A stretch of DNA of 44,920 bases, from assembly GCA_023231065.1 (NCBI GenBank), contig JALNWE010000022.1, positions 1 to 44,920 of the forward strand, in the 5' to 3' direction. Positions 30,584 through 41,747 of this stretch are shown here, piece after piece. Numbering within the stretch: position 1 is the first letter of the stretch; each line of letters opens with the position of its first letter. The translations under genes and the position numbers were made by a program. The notes under the pieces were generated by a model. That model saw nothing but the letters and a program-made list of their open reading frames with translations, was not told where the DNA came from and did no database searches. The DNA is from Bacteroidales bacterium (lineage in GTDB: Bacteria; Bacteroidota; Bacteroidia; Bacteroidales; FEN-979).

Positions 30584-32962
30584 ATGTCGAATAAAAATGG
30601 CTTTTTCTCATTTAAACCTTTTCTTTCTTCTGTCATCATTTATCTGATCGGAGTGCTTTTATATACCCTTTGGACCAGTTACCAGGAAAAGAAACAAATC
30701 ATTGACAGGGTTCATACACAACTCATCGAAGCGGCCTCGAACATTAAAAATATTCTGCCGGCCGACTTCCATGATCGCGCTTTAGAAAAAATCTCTATCA
30801 GTGATTCGGAGGATTCCCTGAACATGGTGGTCTTATCAAAATGTGCCGCCACTGCCGGCGTAAAATACCTGTACAGCGCCGTAGTCAGAAATGGTAAAGT
30901 TTATTTTACTTCCTCCAGCGCTACGGAACAAGAGTTCCAAAAGAAGAATCTTCCCTATTATTGGCAGGAATACCCGGAGAGTTCCCGCGCTTTTGCTGAC
31001 GCGGTCAACGAATCGCTGCCATTTTTTGAATCAACCACCGACCGGTGGGGAAGTTTTGAAAGTGTTGTCATCCCTGAGGTAACACCTGCCGGGAATAGAT
31101 ATCTGGTAGGCGCCGATATCGATACTGCCTTCATCAAAGCTGCTATTCTGAAACGGATACCATCCATATTACTGATGGGGTTTTTCTTCCTGATTATTGT
31201 TCTTCCCGTGCTGGTCGCGATCAGGATTTCGTACAAAAAAAACACCCTGCGGCTTCAGGGATTAATTGATGAACGGGTAAAAGCTGAGAATGAATTGCTG
31301 GAATACAAGACAAACCTTGAGGAAATTGTTAAATCGCGTACCGAACAACTTGAAAGAGAAATTGCGGACAGATCTGTTCTCGAGGAAGAATTAAAGAAAG
31401 CCAAAGAAATTGCCGTCAGGGAAAGCAGGGCAAAATCGATATTCCTTGCAAATATGAGCCATGAGATCAGGACGCCCATGAACGGGGTGATCGGAATGGC
31501 CAATATTCTCAAAGAGACAGAACTAAACAACGAACAGAGGGAATATCTGGATATCATAGAAATTTCGGGGAATAACCTGCTTTCGATCATCAACGACATA
31601 TTGGATTTCTCAAAGATTGAAGCGGGCCAGGTTGAACTGGAAAAAACCCCTTTTAATTTGAACCAACAGGTGGAAGAGGTGATTAAGATCCTCCATACCA
31701 AAGCTGAAGGGAAAGGATTAAAGTTATATTACAGTGCATCCCATCAATTGCCGGAATTGGTCAGGGGGGATCCCCTCCGGTTTAAACAAATCATTATGAA
31801 CCTGACCAATAACGCGATCAAATTTACAAAAGACGGAAGCGTCACCATCGAGTTGGAACAAGAGAAACAAAGCGCAGAAAAATTAATCGTCCGATGCAAA
31901 GTTATCGATACCGGTATTGGTATTTCTGAATCCGGAAAATCAAAACTTTTCAAAGAATTTTCGCAAACAGAGATCACCACATCCAGAAAATTCGGCGGGA
32001 CCGGATTAGGATTGAAAATTTCCAAGGACCTGTCACACCTCATGGGTGGGGAAATAGGGGTGGAAAGTATGGAAGGCAAAGGATCCACCTTCTGGTTTAC
32101 TGCAGAATTTGATACCATATTAAAGGAAGAGGTTGACCAGCTAAAGGCCGGGCAGAAAGATACCCGCACCAAATCGTTTGCCATTCTCCTGGTCGAAGAC
32201 AACTACATCAGTCAGCGGGTTGCAAAAACCTCGCTCGAAAGGGACGGATATAACAACATTGATATTGCCCTTAACGGGAAGGTAGCGGTAGGGATGTTCA
32301 GGGAAAAAGAGTATAAGATCGTTCTGATGGATATCCGTATGCCGGTCATGGATGGCCTCGAAGCCACTGAAAAATTCAGGGAAATTGAGCGGCAGGACCC
32401 ATCGCGCCCACCTACGTATATTGTGGCATTTACTGCTTATGCCGTGGAAGGGGACCGCGAAAAATTCCTCGGGGCCGGCATGGACGATTATATTGCCAAA
32501 CCCTTCCAACCCGAAGAGCTGGTCAAAATCATCGAAAAATTTGCCGACAAGATCCGTCTTCGTACCCAACGCTCATTAAAAATCCTTTTGGCCGAAGATA
32601 ACAAGATCAATCAGAAAGTTGCCATGAAAACCCTCGAAGCCTTCGGGCATAAGGTTGATCTGGTTGAAAACGGCTATGAGGCGATCGAAAAATGTAAAAC
32701 GAACGAATATGACCTGATCCTGATGGATCTTGAGATGCCGGAAATGGATGGACTGGAAGCCACCCGGATCATCCGGATGATGGAAAGGGAAGACACACAG
32801 AAAGGATTAAACCGGAAAAAACTTAAAATAGTAGCCCTTACGGCGCATTCCACCACCGAAGACCGGGAACATTGCCTGGCCGCCGGAATGGATGACTATA
32901 TCAGCAAACCTTTCCGTCAGAGTGAGATTGCCAGGGCCTTAACCGTTGATCCAGGAGCATGA
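30584..32962 (+). CDS. Hybrid sensor histidine kinase with two receiver domains
   Basis: A 792-residue inner-membrane sensor. The first membrane helix is at about residues 13-30. A periplasmic sensor domain of roughly 160 residues follows (unassigned; contains VKYLYSAVVRNGKVYFTSSS, PAS/CACHE-like in flavour), then a second helix at about 192-215 (IPSILLMGFFFLIIVLPVLVA) and a coiled coil. The HisKA domain has His293 in NMSHEIRTPMNG. The ATPase domain has N, G1 (DTGIGIS) and G2 (GGTGLGLKIS) boxes. Receiver 1 (Asp583 in VLMDIRMPVMDG) and receiver 2 (Asp715 in ILMDLEMPEMDG) complete it. There is no Hpt or DNA-binding domain. Its stop overlaps the next gene by four bases (ATGA). The signal sensed is unknown. 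Confidence 0.92.
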   Translation: MSNKNGFFSFKPFLSSVIIYLIGVLLYTLWTSYQEKKQIIDRVHTQLIEAASNIKNILPADFHDRALEKISISDSEDSLNMVVLSKCAATAGVKYLYSAVVRNGKVYFTSSSATEQEFQKKNLPYYWQEYPESSRAFADAVNESLPFFESTTDRWGSFESVVIPEVTPAGNRYLVGADIDTAFIKAAILKRIPSILLMGFFFLIIVLPVLVAIRISYKKNTLRLQGLIDERVKAENELLEYKTNLEEIVKSRTEQLEREIADRSVLEEELKKAKEIAVRESRAKSIFLANMSHEIRTPMNGVIGMANILKETELNNEQREYLDIIEISGNNLLSIINDILDFSKIEAGQVELEKTPFNLNQQVEEVIKILHTKAEGKGLKLYYSASHQLPELVRGDPLRFKQIIMNLTNNAIKFTKDGSVTIELEQEKQSAEKLIVRCKVIDTGIGISESGKSKLFKEFSQTEITTSRKFGGTGLGLKISKDLSHLMGGEIGVESMEGKGSTFWFTAEFDTILKEEVDQLKAGQKDTRTKSFAILLVEDNYISQRVAKTSLERDGYNNIDIALNGKVAVGMFREKEYKIVLMDIRMPVMDGLEATEKFREIERQDPSRPPTYIVAFTAYAVEGDREKFLGAGMDDYIAKPFQPEELVKIIEKFADKIRLRTQRSLKILLAEDNKINQKVAMKTLEAFGHKVDLVENGYEAIEKCKTNEYDLILMDLEMPEMDGLEATRIIRMMEREDTQKGLNRKKLKIVALTAHSTTEDREHCLAAGMDDYISKPFRQSEIARALTVDPGA

Positions 32963-33786
32963 GGCATATTGTGAAAATTCATGCAGTGATTTTGATGTTG
33001 TTGACCGGTAGTACGTTACGGGCCCAGGAAGAGAAGGTGTTGCAGGATATCAAGGCAGGCCAGGAAGAAGATGCCGTTATGCTGAATCTCGGCGCTGACC
33101 TGGTGAGCCGTTATGTCTGGAGAGGATATGATATTGGTAATTCACCTGCCATCCAGCCCAACCTGAACTTCTCGTGGAAAGGATTGAGTATCGGCGCGTG
33201 GGGTTCCTATGCCTTTTCCAAACATTCCATTCAGATGGATGATTCCACTACACTGGATGCCGGTAATTATTCAGAGATTGACCTGTATATTTCTTATACC
33301 TTTAAATGGTTTTCCCTGATGGTATTTGATTATTTTGTCATGAACGGGTTAAATGCCAATGACGGGAACCGCTATTTTGATTGGAATAATGCAACAACCG
33401 GCCACACCCTCGAGGGCATCCTTACTTTTGACGGGACTGACGATTTTCCCTTACAGGTAACGGCAGCCACCTTGTTTTATGGTGAAGACAAAGACAAGGA
33501 TTCTACCGGGGTTTACGGATATGGCGGCAAAAACAATTTTTCGACTTATTTTGAGGTGGCTTATACCTTTGATATACAAAAGATTGGCGTGGAACTGAAA
33601 CCCTTTATTGGCGGCACTCCTTCCGGAAGCTCCTGGTATGGCCCTTATGGCGGGATCATTAATATCGGGCTGACAGCCAGAAAGAATATCGGGATCACAC
33701 CCGCATACAGCCTGCCACTGCAGGTATCATTCATCACCAATCCGCAGGCACAAAACGCATACCTTGTATTCGGAATGACCTTTTAA
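32959..33786 (+). CDS. TorF-like (Gcw_chp type) putative outer-membrane porin
   Basis: A 275-residue exported beta-barrel-type protein. The signal peptide covers about residues 1-22 (AVILMLLTGSTLRAQ, cleavage near RAQ). The segment VSRYVWRGYDIGNSPAIQPNLNFSWKGLSIGAWGSYAF fits the opening of the TorF/Gcw_chp porin family, here described in two parts: an RGY turn and an IGAWGSY strand. Alternating hydrophobic strands continue to the C-terminal Phe (VFGMTF), a usual signal for barrel insertion. It is coupled to the hybrid kinase gene by a four-base overlap and lies 43 bases before mutB, so it may bring in, or signal, a compound related to the operon. The substrate is unknown. Confidence 0.72.
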   Translation: MRHIVKIHAVILMLLTGSTLRAQEEKVLQDIKAGQEEDAVMLNLGADLVSRYVWRGYDIGNSPAIQPNLNFSWKGLSIGAWGSYAFSKHSIQMDDSTTLDAGNYSEIDLYISYTFKWFSLMVFDYFVMNGLNANDGNRYFDWNNATTGHTLEGILTFDGTDDFPLQVTAATLFYGEDKDKDSTGVYGYGGKNNFSTYFEVAYTFDIQKIGVELKPFIGGTPSGSSWYGPYGGIINIGLTARKNIGITPAYSLPLQVSFITNPQAQNAYLVFGMTF

Positions 33787-33829
33787 CATGCTCTGACAAT
33801 ATAATATAAACTACGAACTTTTTTGAACG

Positions 33830-35980
<2,151 letters not shown>

Positions 35981-35983
35981 GTC

Positions 35984-37210
35984 ATGGAACTCCATACGTT
36001 TACTTTACCCAATGGGATCCGTTTAGTGCACCATGAGATCCCGGGACCGGTTGCGCATTGCGGATTGCTTATCAATGCCGGCACGCGCGACGAGCCGGAC
36101 ACCCGACACGGCGTCGCCCATTTCATCGAACATACCATCTTTAAAGGCACTGCCAGACGTTCTGTCCTGCAGGTCCTCAACCGGTTGGAAAATGTGGGCG
36201 CCGACCTGAATGCCTATACCGGGAAAGAAGAGACCGTCATTCATGCCACTTTCCTGAATGAATATTATGACCGTACGCTGGAACTTTTTCAGGATATTTT
36301 CTTTCATTCGGTATTCCCGGAAAAGGAGATACTCAAGGAAAAGCAGGTGATCATCGACGAGATCCACTCTTACCAGGATACTCCGGCTGAACAGATCTTT
36401 GATGATTTTGAAGAACTTCTTTTTACCGGACACCCCCTTGGAAAAAACACACTCGGAACGGGAAAAAGCATCCACGGGATGAAACGCCATGATTTGCTGG
36501 ATTTCATTTACCATCAATACCAACTTGACCAGGTGGTCATCGCTTCAGTCGGAAATATTTCCTTCCCTCGACTGATCAGGATGGCAACCCGCTATTTCAG
36601 CGATCAGCCGGAACGGGGAAACGGCATTCCTAGAAATCCGGTGAAACCGGGGAACCCATTTAACAAGATTGTGAAAAAACGGATCTTCCAGGTCCATTGT
36701 CTGCTGGGAGCGCCGGCCTATCCTTTTTATGATGAAAGACGGATCGCGCTGGCTTTGCTGAACAACATGTTAGGCGGTCCTGTCATGAATTCCCGCTTGT
36801 CGCTGGCCCTTCGCGAACGCAATGGCTTGACTTACCACAATGAATCCAATTATACCGCCTATTCTGATACCGGGTTGATCACCATCTATTTCGGCACTGA
36901 GCCCGCTTTGTATGAAAAGGCGCTTAGTATTGTCCATCTTGAGCTGAACCGTCTAAGGACAGAAATGCTGAGCGTCCTGCAATTGCACACGATCAAAAAA
37001 CAGCTCACAGGGCAGTTGGTCGTTGGGCAGGATTCAAACCTTTCCAACATGCTTGCTCTTGGGAAGAGTTTTCTGATCCAGGACCGGTACGACCCCATGG
37101 AGACTATTATCCGGAGGATTGAACAGGTTACCGCCCGTGAACTGCTTGATATTTCAAACGAGATATTCAATCCGGACTGTTTATCGTGTTTAACCTTTTT
37201 ACCGAAATAA
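35984..37210 (+). CDS. M16 family zinc metallopeptidase
   Basis: A 408-residue pitrilysin-family protein of the small processing-peptidase type. The inverted zinc motif HFIEH occupies residues 46-50 (in GVAHFIEHTIFKGT), and the downstream Glu ligand lies in the GADLNAYTGKEETV region, so it is predicted to be active. The second M16 domain carries the RLSLALRERNGLTYHNES segment with the substrate-binding R...Y pattern. There is no signal peptide, suggesting a cytoplasmic protein. It starts three bases after mutB. The length suggests a two-domain protein that dimerises. The substrate is unknown. Confidence 0.92.
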   Translation: MELHTFTLPNGIRLVHHEIPGPVAHCGLLINAGTRDEPDTRHGVAHFIEHTIFKGTARRSVLQVLNRLENVGADLNAYTGKEETVIHATFLNEYYDRTLELFQDIFFHSVFPEKEILKEKQVIIDEIHSYQDTPAEQIFDDFEELLFTGHPLGKNTLGTGKSIHGMKRHDLLDFIYHQYQLDQVVIASVGNISFPRLIRMATRYFSDQPERGNGIPRNPVKPGNPFNKIVKKRIFQVHCLLGAPAYPFYDERRIALALLNNMLGGPVMNSRLSLALRERNGLTYHNESNYTAYSDTGLITIYFGTEPALYEKALSIVHLELNRLRTEMLSVLQLHTIKKQLTGQLVVGQDSNLSNMLALGKSFLIQDRYDPMETIIRRIEQVTARELLDISNEIFNPDCLSCLTFLPK

Positions 37211-37216
37211 ATTACT

Positions 37217-37588
37217 ATGATTAAAAGTATTCAGACGATCCTGCTCCTTGTGATTTCCAACTCTTTTATGACCCTGGCCTGGTATGGTCACCTGAAATTC
37301 GGTCAGCTGAGTTGGTCCAACAAACTCGGGATGTTCGGAATCATCCTCGTAAGCTGGGGAATCGCATTTTTCGAATATTGTTTTCAGGTGCCGGCCAACC
37401 GCATTGGGTATAAATCCCTGGGCGGTCCCTTTTCGCTGGTCGAACTGAAAGTGATCCAGGAGGTGATCACCTTGTTGGTCTTTGTCGCTTTTTCGGTTCT
37501 CTTTTTTAAAACCGACACCATCCGGTGGAACCATATCGCCGGCTTTGTTTGCCTGGTAATGGCGGTGTACTTTATTTTCAAATATTAG
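37217..37588 (+). CDS. DUF486 / DMT-family small membrane protein
   Basis: A 123-residue integral membrane protein with four predicted helices (about residues 5-23, 36-55, 75-97 and 103-121). It matches the DUF486 family, distantly related to drug/metabolite transporters. The family marks LAWYGHLKF and FFEYCFQVPANRIGY, and the central loop SLVELKVIQEVITL, are present. It lies six bases after the M16 gene and four before the methyltransferase gene, within the same run. Substrate and function are unknown. Confidence 0.88.
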   Translation: MIKSIQTILLLVISNSFMTLAWYGHLKFGQLSWSNKLGMFGIILVSWGIAFFEYCFQVPANRIGYKSLGGPFSLVELKVIQEVITLLVFVAFSVLFFKTDTIRWNHIAGFVCLVMAVYFIFKY

Positions 37589-37592
37589 GACC

Positions 37593-38228
37593 ATGATTGA
37601 TCAGGAATTGCTGGAATATGCCCAAGCGCATACCACCCCGGAGAGCCCGGTGTTACATCAATTAGACCGGGAGACGAATCTCACGAAAGTTTATCCACGT
37701 ATGTTGGCAGGACAACTACAGGGAACACTTTTGCGGTTCATCAGTCTGATGATCAAACCTCATCGGATCCTGGAGATCGGGACTTTCACGGGTTATTCTG
37801 CCATCAACCTGGCTGAAGGATTACAGGAAGGAGGGATGCTGCATACCATTGAAGTAGATCCCGAACAGGAAGAAATCATCCGGCGGTATGTTCAGGAGGC
37901 CGGAATGGATAACCGGATCCATTTACATATCGGATCTGCAGCGGAGATCATTCCCACGTTGGATGAAACCTGGGACCTGGTTTATCTGGATGCCGATAAA
38001 CCCAGCTGCCTTCTTTATTACCAGATGGTTTTTGAACGGTTGCAGCCAGGCGGCTTCCTTTTGGCCGATAATGCCCTGTGGGACGGGAAAGTATTGGCCC
38101 CCCGTGATAAAATGAACCGCGATGCCCGCGGGATCGATGAATTAAATGAATTTGTCATGCGCGATGACCGGGTGGAAAATCTCCTGCTCCCGTTCAGGGA
38201 CGGGATCATGATCATCAGGAAAAAATAA
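37593..38228 (+). CDS. O-methyltransferase, class I SAM-dependent
   Basis: A 211-residue enzyme of the catechol/caffeoyl-CoA O-methyltransferase-like group (Methyltransf_3). The SAM-binding motif is ILEIGTFTGYSAINLAEGL. The acidic residue pair expected for metal binding lies in VYLDADKP and LLADNALWDGKVL, which also form the catalytic pocket. There is no signal peptide, so it should be cytoplasmic. The methyl acceptor cannot be told from the sequence. It is the last gene of the mutA-led plus-strand run and converges on purE with a 30-base gap lacking an obvious hairpin. Confidence 0.9.
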   Translation: MIDQELLEYAQAHTTPESPVLHQLDRETNLTKVYPRMLAGQLQGTLLRFISLMIKPHRILEIGTFTGYSAINLAEGLQEGGMLHTIEVDPEQEEIIRRYVQEAGMDNRIHLHIGSAAEIIPTLDETWDLVYLDADKPSCLLYYQMVFERLQPGGFLLADNALWDGKVLAPRDKMNRDARGIDELNEFVMRDDRVENLLLPFRDGIMIIRKK

Positions 38229-38258
38229 TAAAGAATGAAAAATCAGGAAGAAGAGGGA

Positions 38259-38762
38259 TCAGACCTTGTAATCGTACTTTATGGCCTTCAGCTCTTCGTT
38301 GGCTTTCACGATTTTCTTTTTCAGATCTTCTTTGAATTGTAACATCTTTTGATGTAGTCCCACATCGGATAAAGCCAAAATTTCCGCTGCAAGAATAGCC
38401 GCGTTCTGGGCCCCGTTGATCCCCACGGTGGCGACCGGTATGCCCGGGGGCATCTGAACAATGGCAAGCAGGGCGTCAAGCCCATCGAGCGAAGCTTTTA
38501 TGGGTACTCCGATGACCGGCACGGTAGTCATGGCCGCGATCACACCCGGTAAATGGGCTGCCATCCCTGCTGCCGCGATGATTACCCGGATACCCCGTGA
38601 ATGGGCATTTTGAGCGAATTTTTCAACCTCTTCAGGGGTACGATGAGCGGAAAGCGCATTCATCTCGAAAGGGATCTGCATCTCGTTCAGGAATTTAGCA
38701 GCCGCTTCCATGACCGGGAGATCGGAAGTACTGCCCATGATGATGCTGACTTTTGGGTCCAT
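38259..38762 (-). CDS. purE: N5-carboxyaminoimidazole ribonucleotide mutase
   Basis: Class I PurE, de novo purine synthesis, moving the carboxyl group from N5-CAIR to give CAIR. The 167-residue product starts MDPKVSIIMGSTSDLPVM and has the conserved SAHRTPE loop, the AAAGMAAHLPGVIAAMT block and the GLDALLAIVQMPPGIPVATVGI segment (positions about 90-111). The frame can be extended to 38822, but the -7 element at 38781-38788 lies inside that extension, and the ATG at 38762 gives the normal length. A single-gene unit, divergent from hpt. Confidence 0.95.
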   Translation of the reverse strand: MDPKVSIIMGSTSDLPVMEAAAKFLNEMQIPFEMNALSAHRTPEEVEKFAQNAHSRGIRVIIAAAGMAAHLPGVIAAMTTVPVIGVPIKASLDGLDALLAIVQMPPGIPVATVGINGAQNAAILAAEILALSDVGLHQKMLQFKEDLKKKIVKANEELKAIKYDYKV

Positions 38763-38780
38763 TGTTCTTTTGTTTGAAAG

Positions 38781-38788
38781 CAAAGATA
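38781..38788 (-). promoter_or_regulatory. -7 promoter element for purE
   Basis: TATCTTTG on the minus strand, a full consensus match, 18 bases before the purE ATG at 38762. It supports the short start and an extremely short leader. Confidence 0.6.
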
Positions 38789-38876
38789 ATAAATTACGGA
38801 TGAACATTTCGGGGCCCAACATCCTCAGTTATTCATCCTCCTTTCAAAACGCTGTTGAGGAACAGGTTAATTTTCT

Positions 38877-38906
38877 CTTGAATGTGAACGGATTTCCTTA
38901 TTTTTG
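38877..38906 (+). promoter_or_regulatory. Promoter of hpt (possibly hpt-adk)
   Basis: CTTG at 38877-38880, an 18-base spacer, and TATTTTTG at 38899-38906 together form a good Bacteroidota promoter. The -7 box ends 23 bases before the hpt ATG at 38930. Confidence 0.65.
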
Positions 38907-38929
38907 CTGAAAGTAATAAACAGATCGTT

Positions 38930-39472
38930 ATGACACAGGTACAGGTCAGGGACCTGATTTTTGAAAAATTCATCACGGCCGCCGAGATTGATTCTGCCGT
39001 GCAACGCGTGGCCGATGCTATCAACCGCGACTATGCAGGGAAAAATCCTTTGCTTTTAGCCATTCTTAACGGGGCTTTTATTTTTGCTTCCGACCTGATG
39101 CGCAAGATCACCATTCCCTGTGAGATCTCTTTTGTGAAATATGCTTCCTACTCCGGCACTGCCACAACCGGAAAAGTCAGGGAACTGATCGGCGTGGAAG
39201 AAGGGCTGAACGGACGGCACGTTATCATTGTGGAAGACATAGTGGATACTGGCATCACCATGGAAGAGCTGTTGAAAGAGATCCATGGAAAAGGCCCCGT
39301 GGATGTAAAAGTAGCCTGTTTTTGTTTTAAACAGGAAGCCTTCAAAAAATCATTCCCCATTAATTATCTGGGCATGAGCATCCCCAACGATTTCATTGTG
39401 GGATACGGGCTGGATTATAACGGACAAGGAAGAAACCTGCCGGATATTTACAAAGTGAAGAAAGAAATTTGA
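38930..39472 (+). CDS. hpt: Hypoxanthine phosphoribosyltransferase
   Basis: Purine salvage enzyme making IMP (or GMP) from hypoxanthine (guanine) and PRPP. The 180-residue product has the PRPP-binding motif IIVEDIVDTGITME, the preceding active-site loop SFVKYASYSGT, and the C-terminal YLGMSIPNDFIVGYGLDY segment. Length and order of motifs are normal. It follows a clear promoter and precedes adk by 44 bases. In many Bacteroidota hpt, adk and obgE lie in this same order, as here. Confidence 0.96.
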   Translation: MTQVQVRDLIFEKFITAAEIDSAVQRVADAINRDYAGKNPLLLAILNGAFIFASDLMRKITIPCEISFVKYASYSGTATTGKVRELIGVEEGLNGRHVIIVEDIVDTGITMEELLKEIHGKGPVDVKVACFCFKQEAFKKSFPINYLGMSIPNDFIVGYGLDYNGQGRNLPDIYKVKKEI

Positions 39473-39516
39473 CGTTCCTCACTCTTAATTATTTTTAACT
39501 TTCTAATTATCTTTAT

Positions 39517-40089
39517 ATGTTCAATTTGATTTTATTTGGTCCTCCGGGCGCCGGAAAAGGAACGCAGGCTATTAAAATTGCGGAGAAATTCGGATGGAAG
39601 CATGTTTCGACGGGCGACATTCTCCGGGCCGAAGTAGCCCAGGGGACACCACTCGGACTGAAGGTAAAAGCAGTGATGGAAGCGGGTCAACTGGTGTCGG
39701 ACGAATTGCTCATCGAGATCATGGAATCGGTCTTTGTCAACAATAAAACGATCAAAGGATTTGTCCTCGATGGTTTTCCGCGTACCCTCAAACAGGCTAA
39801 AGAATTGGATGCCATGCTTGCAAAACTGGGACAAAAGGTATCCCTGGTCCTCTCCCTGGAAGTGAATGAAGAGGAACTGATCAAACGGCTTTTAAACAGG
39901 GCCCGGGAACAGGGACGGAAAGACGATACCGAAGAGGTGATCAAAAACCGTCTGGTCCAGTACCACAACCATACCAAACCCCTTATCGACTATTACAAGG
40001 AACAAAAACTGTTCAAGGATGTTTATGGGGTGGGGAACATTGATGAGATCTTTGTGAAACTATGTGAAACGATTTTCCCTTCTCTTTGA
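39517..40089 (+). CDS. adk: Adenylate kinase
   Basis: Balances AMP, ADP and ATP. The 190-residue product has the P-loop GPPGAGKGTQ at residues 6-15, the AMP site (STGDILRAEV and GFPRTLKQA), and the R-R pair region RAREQGRKDDTEEVIKNRL. The LID is short, without the zinc-type four-Cys insertion, as in many Bacteroidota. TATCTTTA at 39508-39515 lies too close to the ATG at 39517 to be its promoter unless the transcript is leaderless or starts further in; transcription from the hpt promoter is more likely. Confidence 0.97.
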   Translation: MFNLILFGPPGAGKGTQAIKIAEKFGWKHVSTGDILRAEVAQGTPLGLKVKAVMEAGQLVSDELLIEIMESVFVNNKTIKGFVLDGFPRTLKQAKELDAMLAKLGQKVSLVLSLEVNEEELIKRLLNRAREQGRKDDTEEVIKNRLVQYHNHTKPLIDYYKEQKLFKDVYGVGNIDEIFVKLCETIFPSL

Positions 40090-40091
40090 AA

Positions 40092-40126
40092 ATTGTGAAT
40101 CTGACATCCTAAATTGTAAATCATTT
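40092..40126 (+). repeat. Heptanucleotide repeat array (copy C) between adk and obgE
   Basis: Five units in strict seven-base phase start at 40092, 40099, 40106, 40113 and 40120, each beginning AT and including ATTGTGA, ATCCTAA and ATTGTAA. The tract fills the whole adk-obgE gap and ends at the obgE start codon. TAAATTGTAA is shared exactly with copy B before secG. Confidence 0.6.
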
Positions 40127-41115
40127 TGCCTGACTCTAACTTTGTCGATTATGTAAAGATCTTCTGTGCTTCCGGAAATGGGGGGGCGGGATCGCATCAT
40201 TTCCTGAGGACGAGGACCAATTCTCATGGCGGGCCAGATGGCGGCGACGGGGGGAGAGGAGGACATATTATTCTCAGGGGGAACAGTCAATTCTGGACCT
40301 TACTCCATCTGAAATTCACCAAGCATCTTAAGGCTGAGCACGGTGGCGCAGGGTCGAAACAGCTCATGCATGGGGCCAACGGGAAAGATGTAATCATCGA
40401 AGTGCCGCTGGGGACCATTGCCCGCGATGCCGAAACCGGCGCTTTTGAATGCGAGATCACCGAAGAGGGTCAGACCCATATTCTGGTCCCCGGTGGACGC
40501 GGCGGACTGGGTAATGATCATTTTAAAACAGCTACCCGTCAGGCTCCCAAATTTTCCCAACCGGGCGAACCGGGTATCGAGTCGTGGAAAATATTGGAAT
40601 TGAAACTGTTGGCCGATGTTGGCCTGGTGGGTTTTCCCAATGCAGGGAAGTCAACTTTACTCTCCGTCATTTCCGCTGCCAAACCTCAGATTGCGGATTA
40701 TCCATTCACAACGCTCGTCCCAAACCTGGGCATTGTAAAATACCATGAAAACCGTTCATTCGTGATGGCCGATATCCCGGGCATCATCGAAGGGGCCCAT
40801 GAGGGAAAAGGGCTGGGGCTGCGGTTCCTGCGCCATATAGAACGGAACTCTGTGCTGCTCTTCATGATCCCGGTAGATACAAAAGATATCGGGAACGAAT
40901 ACCGGGTTTTACTTCACGAACTACAACAATATAATCCGGAATTGCTGGATAAAAAACGCCTGCTGGCCATCACCAAAGCCGACCTGGCCGATGACGAGAT
41001 CCGGAACGAACTAAAAAAAGATCTGCCTGATATTCCCAATGTTTTCATTTCATCTCATAAAAAGACTGGCCTGGATAAGCTGAAAGAAATGCTTTGGGAA
41101 GCGATGAATGATTAA
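40126..41115 (+). CDS. obgE: GTPase Obg (ObgE/CgtA)
   Basis: Conserved GTPase acting in late 50S ribosome assembly and stress signalling. The 329-residue product has the glycine-rich Obg fold first (FVDYVKIFCASGNGGAG, then HGGPDGGDGGRGG and GGRGGLGNDHF). The GTPase domain follows, with G1 GFPNAGKST, switch region YPFTTLVPNLG, G3 DIPGIIEGA, G4 TKAD and G5 ISSHKK. There is no C-terminal extra domain, as usual in Bacteroidota. The start is TTG 40126, giving MPDSNFVDYVK, the normal family N-terminus; no ATG or GTG lies nearby in frame. Its end overlaps the PAP2 start by eight bases. Confidence 0.95.
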   Translation: MPDSNFVDYVKIFCASGNGGAGSHHFLRTRTNSHGGPDGGDGGRGGHIILRGNSQFWTLLHLKFTKHLKAEHGGAGSKQLMHGANGKDVIIEVPLGTIARDAETGAFECEITEEGQTHILVPGGRGGLGNDHFKTATRQAPKFSQPGEPGIESWKILELKLLADVGLVGFPNAGKSTLLSVISAAKPQIADYPFTTLVPNLGIVKYHENRSFVMADIPGIIEGAHEGKGLGLRFLRHIERNSVLLFMIPVDTKDIGNEYRVLLHELQQYNPELLDKKRLLAITKADLADDEIRNELKKDLPDIPNVFISSHKKTGLDKLKEMLWEAMND

Positions 41116-41686
41116 TTGGCTCATACATATTGATCAACAGGCGTTCCTGTTCCTGAACGGATTGCATTGTCCATTCCTGGATACAGTGATGTTTTGGGGG
41201 ACAAAGTCACTGATATGGTTGCCGTTGTTCCTGTTCCTGCTTTACCTCACCATCCGGAAATACCGTTGGCAAACCCTTTGGATCCTGCTTTTTACTGCTC
41301 TTATGGTGACCTTCAGCGATCAATTGGCCAATGTTTTCAAGGAATGGATTGCCCGTCCGCGTCCGAGTCATGAACCTGGACTTACTGGGGTCAATACCGT
41401 TAATGGATATTCCGGAGGCATGTTCGGCTTTTATTCGGGGCATGCTTCCACTACGATGGCCATCGCGGTGTTTATGATCGTCTTATTGCAGGACCGGTAC
41501 CGGTTTTTACTTCCCTTACTTCTGTTATGGGCAGTTTTTATGTCGTACACCCGCATTTATCTTGGGGTTCATTATCCCCTGGATATTTTGACCGGGATGG
41601 CCCTGGGAGCCATGATAGGGTATGGGACCGCTTTTCTCTGCCGGATTTCCCTTCTCAGGATGCCTTTGAAAAACAAACCAGGATAA
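41108..41686 (+). CDS. PAP2 family membrane phosphatase
   Basis: A 192-residue integral membrane phosphatase of the type 2 phosphatidic acid phosphatase / undecaprenyl-diphosphate phosphatase-like group. The three-part active site is visible: KEWIARPRP, then SGHAST, then RIYLGVHYPLDILTG. About five or six membrane helices are predicted. Possible substrates include undecaprenyl diphosphate, phosphatidylglycerol phosphate or lipid A phosphate; sequence alone does not decide. The start overlaps the obgE end by eight bases, so the two are translationally coupled. Confidence 0.92.
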   Translation: MINWLIHIDQQAFLFLNGLHCPFLDTVMFWGTKSLIWLPLFLFLLYLTIRKYRWQTLWILLFTALMVTFSDQLANVFKEWIARPRPSHEPGLTGVNTVNGYSGGMFGFYSGHASTTMAIAVFMIVLLQDRYRFLLPLLLLWAVFMSYTRIYLGVHYPLDILTGMALGAMIGYGTAFLCRISLLRMPLKNKPG

Positions 41687-41730
41687 ATTTATTAAGTTCT
41701 TCGCGGTATAATAAAGTCTGGAGCAAAATG

Positions 41731-41747
41731 GATGGTAAATGGGAGAT
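41731..41747. repeat. Short dispersed repeat (copy D) behind PAP2
   Basis: GATGGTAAATGGGAGAT matches the reverse complement of 8048-8064 at 16 of 17 bases. It lies in the gap between two converging genes, touching the stop of the outer-membrane protein gene. The rest of this 60-base gap shows no hairpin. Confidence 0.45.

Noticed and set aside
38763..38822. Longer N-terminus for purE from the upstream ATG
   Set aside because: The extension contains a consensus -7 promoter and does not resemble PurE.
39508..39515. TATCTTTA as an adk promoter
   Set aside because: It ends one base before the ATG at 39517, so a transcript from it would start inside the gene; it is also one base off consensus.
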